64,000 bases of DNA from positions 19,583,146 to 19,647,145 of the forward strand of contig OY720348.1 of assembly GCA_963082975.1 (NCBI GenBank), read 5' to 3'. The notes below the pieces were generated by a model, which was given only the letters and a program-made list of their open reading frames with translations, was not told where the DNA came from and did not search any database. A program made the translations under genes and the position numbers. Below, in pieces: positions 56,031 through 64,000 of the stretch (positions are counted from its first letter, which is position 1; the number at the start of each line of letters is the position of its first letter). This DNA is from Labia minor (taxonomy: Eukaryota; Arthropoda; Insecta; Dermaptera; Spongiphoridae).

Positions 56031-59000
56031 TTACATCGTCATATGCCGCTTCATGTGCAGAGAAAGGTGATCCGATCGACTGAATGCTCTCTCACACAGC
56101 CGGCACTGAAAAGGTCTGTCTCCGGTGTGTTTCCTGTAATGTCTGGTCAATTCATCGGACCTAGCGAATTTCCACCCGCAACCTTTCCAGCTGCACTGAT
56201 ACGGCTTTTCGCCGGTGTGTGTCCGAAGATGGGCTTTAAGATGGGACGACTTGGTGTAGGTTTTTCCACAACCGGGATGTGCACAAGTGTGAACAACCAC
56301 CTTGCGTCTTGTCCAATTTCGACGGCGTCGTGGTTTGGTGGGTGCCGGTGGCATGCTTACATTAGCGGCGGTTGCTGGTGGTTCCAATCCCCGGAAAGAC
56401 GCTGAGTGATGCGCTCCGTGGGATGATAAGTGACCGACCAAGTGAGGAGATGATGGGGGCGTTAAGATTTTAAAGGGCTGATTTGCCTGTCTTGAATGAA
56501 CGTGGTATAAATCGGAGTAATTGACTGTTTGGGAGTAAAAGGCACTAGGGCATGTTTCAGGGGTAGCAGGGGGGGAGATATGAGAGAAGGGATACGACTG
56601 GTATGGAGGAAATCCTGGATGAGTCGGTGGCGGCGGGGGTGGAGGCTGTGGATAATAATTATTACAATGTTCTCGAGAAGGAAATGACCCCACCGTTGAA
56701 CCGGAACTGTCGCACTCAATTTTCACTTTACATGGTTGGTGATAGTAAATCGACGCAGAATCCGATTTGAACGGTGATACTTCCTCGGATGTAGAATAAA
56801 GAGCTGATGGTGAGACTACAGGGACCTGTTGGTCACCCCGAGATTCCGTAAAGTAAGTTGTGTTTTGATTGGGATTGGAGGTGCCAAGATGACATTCCTC
56901 TAGTTTAGGCACTTTCGGTAACGAGTCGCACTGATAGGCATCATTGGAGGCTCCGCCCACGCCAAGAATTACCGTTTCGATATCTTGCCACATCTGAAAA
57001 GGATCAACAAGAAGAGATTTTAGCTTTTTATGAAACACAATTATTATTATTATTATTAAAATAACAAACATGGAAGATAAAAATCTGGAGTGTCTTCACT
57101 CGACTATCTCGCAAATTGAAATTGAATTAATTAACACATATATTATATTTGAATTAAATTAATTAATTAAATTATAAATTAAAATTATTAAATAATATCT
57201 ATTAAACCAGCGCGTGTTTGGCTCTTTGTTGATGGCACCACGCCACGTGCTGGCGCGTGATTTGCAATGTTAAAAAATTAATTCCGGTACTTTCAGCGAT
57301 TCGATCAAGCTTAAATTCTATATATAGCAGTTTTATACAATTTTTAATCATGTGAAAAACTATCAAACATATATCTTTATTTTTACGGTCAGTTTAGAGG
57401 AAAAAAAATGAAAAGGTGGTAGGTATGGCGAGATAGTATAAATATCAATTCAATTTACCTATATTACATTACATTACATGAATTAATTACTGATATAAAT
57501 TTATTCTTTAATGAAACCCTTTATTATATTTTTCAATATACATTAATCTCATTGAACATTGAATCATTTTTGGATGTCACAGAAAATTATTTATCTATTT
57601 TAACTATTAAAACTATTATATTTATTTCTTAATGATATACAAATATAAATCAATATAAATATATTTTAAATATATAATAAATAAATTTTGTATTGAGTGG
57701 TAATTAAACGATCCCGAAACGATCCCCTTCTTTTTTAATTATACATTGTTTTTTTTCTTGTAAATTCAATCAATCATTATGATATACTATGTAAATTATA
57801 CATACAACATTATTCAGAAAATTATCTATATATATATAATGAATCAGTGAAAGAACGAAGTCGATTGGGAATATTTATGATGGATTGAAAAATCTATTTT
57901 ACTGTTCAGAATATAAAAAAAACAATAAATATATAAATAGACTATAGTTTGAACAATATAGTACTAATTATCATTCTATCACAAGTAGATAATATCAATA
58001 AATAACTAATTAATTATTTAATTTCCAAAAATGTCGGTATTTCATTAAAAAAAAGATTTAATATAGGATCTAATGTTTAAAATTATGTATATTATTCATT
58101 TTATTTTATTGAGACAGAAAATATTTTTATTTATCTATTTTTTTTTTTTTTTTTGTTATATTATTTTTATAAATAAATTTGGTGAAAATTAAATAAATTA
58201 AAATACAAAATAAATAACTTAATCTTTCCTTTTAAATTTATTTTAACAATTTTTATCCTGATGTTGGTTTAATACAAATATAGTTATCAAGAAATTATTA
58301 TTCTTAAGATTAACTCTTTTTTTTATAATAGGAAATAATATTTAAAAAAAATAACTTTCAAGAATAAAAAATATAAAAAGCAAAAAAAGTTTTAAAAAAA
58401 TCATTTTCGCATAATAATAGAAGATCAAAAATAAAAATTAATTAAATGGGTTAGTAGCAAAACAAATTGAAATAAAATAAATATTCATTCGTTTGATTAC
58501 CAAAAGTAATTTTTTAGAAAATTGTAATTTACCGAAAATCAAAAAAATGTTTACATTTTAATATAAATTCCTTGATAAATATGGTAAATTAATTAATTAA
58601 TATTAAAGGTAGTTTATAAAGAATATTCTAGACAAAGATAATATTCTCTTTTGAGATTTTTAGTTGTGAAAAATAAAATTCCTACACGCTTTTTATAAAG
58701 CAAAAAAAAAAATTTGAAAAACACTCGCTCCCTATTTTTTTTTTAAATTTTCCAAGTATATTATAATTAATTTGATTGAATTATAAGGGGTTATTTTAAA
58801 GAAAGACATGTAGGATGATAGGAGAGCGTGGTTGTGAGAAGCGACGGCTAAGGACCGGTCACCGCAAGGAAAGGTTGGCAGGTAACCTCAGGTGTAACCA
58901 CCGGCACCTTCCAACAAAATCTACGGTAAATTAGATATCCCCAATTTAATATTCTTTCCATGATCCTCTTACTTTTTCTTTACTTTTCTACAGTGCTACT

Positions 59001-59736
59001 CTTTGAACATTTGATACAGAGACTTTAATGAACATTTGAAATTATGGAGACTTTAATGAACAAATCATGAAAAAGACATATTCATTTTCTAGCATTTTGT
59101 AAATCAATTTCATTCAATACCTATAATCATGCTATCCATTTCATTAAAAAAAAAAAAAAACAATGAAAAAATAAAAAAATTATAGATTATCTTGAACCGA
59201 TCTCCTCCCAAATATTAATTTTAACGAAAAAAAATAATTTCTGTTTAAAAAAATTTTAAATAATTGAACACATAATTTTGAATTAATATATTGAATTTAA
59301 ATAAATCGATCAATCAAAATGAACAACAGATTTCATTTTCACTTTTTAATGATTTATTTATTGAAAATATAAATTATAAAATTCTATACATTGAAAATTC
59401 ATTGAATTCATTTCAAAATTATTCCTTTTTATTAAGTGAACTCATGGAATGAAAATTTTGCCGAGTAGTAATAATGAAAAAAAAAAGGAATGGAGAGAGT
59501 GAGTGAGAATGTGAGAAAGTGTAAGAAAGAAAGCAAGATTGGCTCAATGTAATGCAATTATCGTGTAGGATTTACACTTAACATGGACGCCATAAGATCT
59601 AGAGGAGCGCGCTGCTGCAGGACCTGAGGATCGTCTCCTGAGAGCAGGCGCGGATTCGGTGTGTAGCAACCCGAAGACGGCCTACCTCCTGGAAGTCGGT
59701 CATTCCGCAGATGGAGTCCCGTCGCAACATGAGCAT
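56031..59736 (-). CDS. Kruppel-like transcription factor (KLF), two coding exons
   Basis: Proposed exons are 59736-59686 (17 codons; in-frame TGA directly before the ATG) and 56993-56031. Donor CAGGAG/GTAGGC and acceptor CCTTTTCAG/ATG join in phase 0, giving 337 residues with [14 protein letters not shown] across the junction. Exon 2 has an acidic/aromatic start, Ser/Thr/Pro-rich middle, P7 run, an LTPPSSP motif (phosphodegron-like), and [11 protein letters not shown] as likely nuclear signal. Three C2H2 fingers follow at about 252-334 ([25 protein letters not shown] helices). The finger set, with [15 protein letters not shown], places it in the KLF1/2/4/5-type group that binds CACCC/GC boxes. 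All three fingers are in one exon. Initiation could be at Met1, Met3 or Met12 (Met12 has purine at -3). The exon-2 part is certain; the exon-1 join is inferred. Confidence 0.85.
57085..57437 (-). mobile_element. HINE-A copy 14, within the KLF intron
   Basis: On the minus strand it has a short 5' terminus (ACTATCTCGCCATACC), then jumps to CCTACCACCTTTTCATTTTT, the interior, subterminal GCGAGATAGT and GAGTGAAGACACTC stem-loop. The first ~250 bases including the microsatellite are deleted. It ends 91 bp from the KLF splice acceptor. Confidence 0.8.
58790..58950. promoter_or_regulatory. Candidate intronic regulatory element of KLF
   Basis: A GC-richer block in an otherwise very AT-rich intron, with GGCAGGTAACCTCAGGTGTA and ACCGGCACC. 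CAGGTAA and CAGGTG are E-box-like words, and AACCACCG resembles a Runt-type site. It has no frame or repeat ends. Function is inferred only from composition and position. Confidence 0.35.
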
Positions 59737-59990
59737 TCAGCGATCAGGTATGCTCAACAACTGCCTGATCGCTCGTTGCACGATCCCACAATAGAACCGC
59801 TTCCACCAGCCAAGTAACTTCAAGTGGAGGGCCGCCAACAATAACACCTGTTCTTATTGGACCGGGGCGGCGACGACCTACAACCAATCACAAGACTGCA
59901 TCCAACGCGAGCCACCAATCGGATACATCACCCGCCTCCCACCCCCCCTACTAACTACACACTTTCAAATCTCAACATGAGTCAATTTGC
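59560..59990 (-). promoter_or_regulatory. GC-rich 5' region and probable promoter of KLF
   Basis: The most GC-rich stretch in the window, containing exon 1 and upstream DNA. Plus-strand CCAAT occurs at 59884-59888 and 59915-59919, ATTGG at 59856-59860, a GC box CGGGGCGGCG at 59863, and CACCCGCC/CCCACCCCCCC at 59929-59948. CACCC and GC boxes are the sites KLF proteins bind, so self-regulation is possible. No TATA box or start site was defined. Confidence 0.55.
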
Positions 59991-61140
59991 ATCGAATGCA
60001 TCCTTCAAACATTGATTCTTCTGTTTCATCTCGCAATCGGAACTAAAAAGTTCCAATCCAATTTTCATCTTCAAATCATCTTTGACTAACAATAAAAAGG
60101 GTCAATCCAAATGTTTAACATGCCCAACAGACTATACAGTGTATTTGATATTATATTCAATTCCTGAAGATAATAACATATCTATATTTCAATTATAAAT
60201 GCTCTTCCCAATTATCTATATATATGAAAATAGATTTTTGTCTGCACAATGATTAGAATTTAAAAATGTTTGTATACGCGATTCATGACCTCTAGAATCC
60301 AAAAGTGACTTTAGACTTTTCCATGCCTGTCTGTCTGTCAAGAAATTGTGAAGTTATAGACTCAAAATTGGCTGATCCGATTTCTATGAAATTACATCAC
60401 AATATTCTTAACTACTTCTATTTGAACATACGTTATATATTATATCACTATCTATTCAATAACTTCAGAAATTAATTTTTACAAATTTTATATCTACATG
60501 TTGTTATTCAGCTCCTTGTTGATTTTAATTTCTAATATTCAAATATCATTTCAATGATTTAATTTATTCTAAAAGTTCGATTTATTGATTATATAAAAAT
60601 TTACAGAAAACAGACTATATAGTGTATTTGATATTATATTCAATTCCTGAAGATAATAACATACCTATATTTCAATTATAAAACCTCTTCCCAATTATAT
60701 ATATATATATATATATAATAATTCGATATCTTTTTCTTTTTATTCTTATTAAGTTGATCCTATGACACACCAACTTTCATACAGCAAAAAAACAAAGAAA
60801 TTAATATAAGTACCTATGTGTGTGTGTAAGTGTGTGTTTAGCTAGACAATGAATGTCCAAAACACATTATCTTGTCAACATTTTCTATTTAAAATAATAA
60901 CCCACTACGATAATACAGACACCTTTTTATATTGACCAACCAGAATCTTCTGCTTAATTTTGTAAAATATTTTAGAGATTAAATGAAATAAGATTAAATT
61001 TTATGAAATTTTTTAAGGAATATTATGACAGTATCATTTATAGTTATTGCTGTAATTTGACTAGACCAGATTTTTTAAAATAAATAGAAATGAAGAATTC
61101 TTAAAACGTATATTACAGTTAAAATTTCAAGTCACTAATA
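59991..61140. repeat. Upstream KLF region with GACA-type repeat and a direct duplication
   Basis: 60126-60228 and 60609-60700 are near-identical direct repeats (GTATTTGATATTATATTCAA; CTGAAGATAATAACATA). Between them, about 60280-60420 is the reverse complement of the block at 25.7-25.9 kb (CATGACCTCTAGAATCCAAA, CTGTCTGTCTGTC). A TA run at 60694-60719 and a GT tract at 60819-60836 follow. Confidence 0.6.
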
Positions 61141-62015
61141 CTAGGTTGTTCAATAAATTCGCGGGCGCCATCTATTCGTCAATATTAAACCTAAAAGAAT
61201 TAACAGAGGCTTTAGGCATTTCATTAGGCACAGTGAGTGTTAATTTGTGTTTCAAAAAACTATTTGCAAATAGGTGCCGCATTCTCTAAAGATGGAGCAA
61301 AAACACATTCGAGTGCGACTTTGTCAGCAACGTTTGGAGCGTTTTAAGAAGAATAAAATCGACTTGATCCGTCGATGTATCACAATGTATGAGACTTGGG
61401 TCTAATATCATGATCCTGAATCAAAACAGGAGGCTACGGAGTGGTGAACCCGCTTTTTCGGCACCGAAGCGAGTTCCTGTGCAAAAATCATCCAAGAAGG
61501 TGTTAGTATCAGTTTTTGGGGTTCAAAAGAAATTTTGTTTATAGATCCACCTCCAAACTGGCAAAACAATCAATTCGGATTATTATTGTAACCTTTTGAA
61601 TTAATTAGACGAGAAAAATTGTGAAAGAAGAACCGGATTACAGAGGAAGAAAATCATTTTCCACTAAGATAACGCACCTGCGCACACAGCTCATAAAACC
61701 ATTGCTAAAATAACTGAATTGAAGTACGAATTGTTGCAACATCCAGCCTATTCGCCAGATTTAGCTCCCTCCGACTTCTGGCTCTTCCCACACCTCTCCG
61801 TGGAAAACGATTTTCTTCAAATGAAGAGATAATAGCTGCCGTGGAGAGATATTTTGCAGAGCTGCCGGAAAACCACTACAGTCAAGGGATCCATAAATTA
61901 CAAGACCGTTGGAATAAGTGTATTGAAGTTGAGGAAAACTACGCTGAAAAATAAAGTCATTTTTACAAAAATTGGTTTCTTCATTTCCATTCCACGAACT
62001 TATTGAACAACCTAG
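61141..62015 (+). mobile_element. Mariner transposon relic (family 4) with TA duplication
   Basis: 875 bp bounded by TA on both sides. Terminal repeats CTAGGTTGTTCAATAAATTC and, inward from the right, CTAGGTTGTTCAATAAGTTC. Fragments of transposase occur in several frames: RVRLCQQRLERFKKNKIDLI, MYETWV, DPESKQEATEW, FWGSKEILFID, FARF/SPDLAPSDFWLFPHL and NKCIEVEENYAEK. Order is correct, but frameshifts and stops disrupt all of it, and the N-terminal DNA-binding part is missing. The third catalytic Asp (PSD) survives. Confidence 0.9.
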
Positions 62016-62487
62016 TATAATTTTCAATTCATTTATTTAGTGTTCAAATTATATATTTGTTATTAGTGCGTGATAAAATTTCTGAACTGTAAGTTTGGAG
62101 ATAATTTTTTTTAAAGAGCTCTAATCATTTTAATTAAATTTGATGAAAAGTCTCTCCATCCTTTTTATTTTCATTCTTCAAAGTGGTTGATCATACAATT
62201 ATTTAAAAAATTATTCCAATCTTAATTTTACCATTAATCTATGTATCTACAAAAAAAAATTAATTTAAATTAAATTAATAATTAATTTCCAAATAGGAAA
62301 TAACTGAAACTGAATATAAGGATAGGAACAAACAAAATTAATACTTTCATTTTTCTATTAGTCAACTATGAAAATTAAATCTTAATTTTTTATTTGTATT
62401 GAAATTTATAAATATCTGATGTGATTTGATTTAAAAATTGAATTTACGTTTATTTAGTGACAATTAAAAATAAGCAACTTTTTACTT
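62016..62487. other. Intergenic or upstream intron, nothing recognised
   Basis: AT-rich, no features assigned. Confidence 0.5.
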
Positions 62488-62489
62488 AC

Positions 62490-62600
62490 TCTCAAAGATG
62501 AATGACCTGCCGATGTCATATGGAACGGGTGAGCAACCCTGCACTCACGTACTCGGAAGTTCTTACACTTCCTTCCTCAATCAAGTTGTAGATTAGACCG
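62490..62600 (-). other. Candidate alternative first exon (KLF or unknown gene)
   Basis: GC-richer segment ending on the minus strand at a strong donor, TTTGAGA/GTAAGTA (GT at 62489-62488). An ATG at 62519 opens ten codons (MTSAGHSSLR) that end exactly in phase 0, which fits the KLF exon-2 acceptor at 56993. An upstream in-frame TGA lies about 28 codons before the donor. It could instead be untranslated or belong to another gene. Confidence 0.4.
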
Positions 62601-62976
62601 TAAGCTGGCTGTAACTGTCACATAATATATATATTAGAAAAAAGATGTTATCATTCTATATAACGTTACCAATTTATTTTTTCAAAATACTTTTTATATC
62701 GAAAAATAAATAAATTGAATCAAGAGCATCACACTACCATCATTTACGACTAATAAATAATTAAAATATAAAAAATATATATAACAACGTTTCCCTCGTA
62801 GTCTAAAAAATATTAAATTTAAGAAAATCATAATTCTTTTAAAATAAGTTATTTACATACTAAGCTTTGGGCAGAATGATCCTTTTCACGGCGAGATTCA
62901 CCAACCTCAGCGTTTTCAAATGGAAATATTTTTATATTAATATCACCACATTGTAATAAAACACACACATCATTAA

Positions 62977-63012
<36 letters not shown>

Positions 63013-63013
63013 G
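62601..63013. other. Intergenic; TA microsatellite
   Basis: AT-rich, TA run at 62983-63008. Nothing else recognised. Confidence 0.5.
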
Positions 63014-63504
63014 ATTTTTTTGAATAAAACACAGTTTTTTGGATAAGGTGGATTTAATTTTTCAACGTAGTCTCTTTTACACTTTGTCCAACGTTTCTCC
63101 AATTTTTTTTATCTCTTCCAAAAAATAAGTTTGTCGAGGACATCAAAATAGATTTGTTTATGAGATGATTTCATCTTTGGAGTCAAATCTCTTTCCGCCG
63201 AGCCATTTCTTCAGATTTGGAAACAAAAAAATAGTCACTCGGGGCTAAATCCGGAGTATAGGACGGATGAGGGAGCAATTTGTATCTCAATTCATGGATT
63301 TTCATGGAAATTCTCTTTTTTCCATTTTTTTCTCAAACCACGAGGCAGTCTGCTTTTAATGGATGTCAAACCAAAGCTAAAAGACCCAGCTGGTTAAAAT
63401 TTCGATTGGAGTCAGCAGATAATTGATTGCTGACATGAGCAGTGTTACCATTTCATTTAAGAGACGGGAAATTCAAAAAGTGACGGACTTATTAACCTAC
63501 CCAC
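63014..63504 (-). mobile_element. Internally deleted mariner (family 2), 3'-terminal repeat damaged
   Basis: On the minus strand it begins GTGGGTAGGTTAATAAGTCC and follows the copy at 10369 throughout, with the same internal junction (AATTTCCATGAAAATCCATG). It keeps the YSPDLAPSD, KKWLGGKRF and KNWRNVGQS-like C-terminal pieces. The left end (about 63014) has lost most of its terminal repeat next to a TA microsatellite. Confidence 0.8.
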
Positions 63505-64000
63505 GTATATATATATATATATAACCTTTTATTCCTGTAAATATAAATAAGTTAATGGGTTTTTATAATTGTGTGTGATCAGAAAATGTTTTTTTAATTT
63601 TATTAATAATAATAATAATAATATCAACACATACTTAATACCTCTAGTATTAAAACACACACCTTTATTACATTTAAATGTTTAATTATAATTCAATTAT
63701 ATTATATTCCATACCTTCTAGGGCTCATTTAAATATCTACAAAATTTTTCAAAATTCTAGCTCAATTTAAAGTTGATGAAAATCAATTGTAATTTTTCAT
63801 TTGAACTTACAGACAGACAAACAGACATGAAATGAAGTTGATATAAAAACGTTAATAAAAATTAATTAATAATAATAAAAAAATAATTTTAATATTAAAA
63901 AATAAATAATTATTAGAAATTAATTATTGTAGAGTAAATGTAAAAAACATTAATACTAGTCTTTATTAATGACATAAAAATCAATTTTCTCCTTTATTAT
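63505..64000. other. Intergenic, nothing recognised
   Basis: AT-rich with an AAT run (63604-63622) and a short ACAGACAGACAAACAGACAT tract at 63810 suggesting a GACA-type repeat edge. Confidence 0.5.

Larger units (their letters stand above)
56994..59685 (-). other. Proposed KLF intron (2,692 bp)
   Basis: Starts GTAGGC and ends TTGATCCTTTTCAG on the minus strand. Contains HINE-A copy 14 close to the acceptor, AT-rich filler and a GC-richer candidate regulatory block at 58790-58950. Reading through the acceptor adds 26 Ile-rich codons up to 57071 that are intronic. Confidence 0.65.

Noticed and set aside
56043..56405. Open plus-strand frame of ~120 codons
   Set aside because: Antisense of the KLF zinc-finger exon, kept open by its GC-rich codons.
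56994..57071. N-terminal extension of the KLF exon (26 residues, Ile-rich)
   Set aside because: It is intronic; a clean TTTTCAG acceptor lies directly before the MWQDIETV segment.

Overview
The window reads as AT-rich eukaryotic DNA (roughly three quarters A+T by eye, not computed), most likely from an arthropod. The reasons are a Jockey-clade LINE, several mariner-family remnants, Helentron-like non-autonomous repeats with TG/GTCY microsatellites (the type known from Drosophila DINE-1 and other arthropods), a KLF gene and a C2H2 zinc-finger array gene. I cannot name the species. A copepod or another small-intron arthropod would fit, but this is a guess.

Only two host protein-coding genes can be supported, both on the minus strand. 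The first is a C2H2 zinc-finger gene at 30691-32558. Two exons can be joined by splice signals and matching phase: a 46-nt exon with the ATG, then a large exon with one atypical C2HC finger and twelve near-identical C2H2 fingers. The second is a Kruppel-like factor (KLF) gene at 56031-59736. Its last exon carries a Pro/Ser-rich regulatory region, a basic segment and three KLF fingers. A short upstream exon lies in a GC-rich, CCAAT/GC-box-bearing island. Another potential first exon sits at about 62490-62519.

An intact Jockey-like LINE (26634-30430, minus strand) lies about 260 bp downstream of the zinc-finger stop codon. It is bounded by a 13-bp target-site duplication and a poly(A) tail and has two open reading frames coupled by a TAATG stop-start. 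It separates the gene from a decayed zinc-finger remnant at 26466-26575.

The rest is mostly transposable-element sediment:
- about 14 copies of a ~600-bp Helentron-like element (called HINE-A here) with asymmetric terminal inverted repeats, a TG microsatellite and a 3' stem-loop, found only at 0.6-21.7 kb and 43-57.5 kb;
- six mariner relics of at least three families;
- several hAT-like MITEs with 8-bp target duplications;
- a foldback family (FB1) with long self-complementary arms;
- a GTCY-microsatellite repeat family (R2), a SINE-like pair, and two large inverted duplications (7.4/14.9 kb and 37.2/51.5 kb).

Layout: 0-21.7 kb is dense repeats with no host gene found. 22-25 kb is quiet DNA with one GC-rich island and a direct duplication. 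25-33 kb holds the LINE and zinc-finger locus. 33-43 kb is sparse repeats and small GC-rich islands. 43-55 kb is repeats. 55.8-62.6 kb is the KLF locus. 62.6-64 kb is mariner debris. No rRNA, tRNA or CRISPR was recognised.
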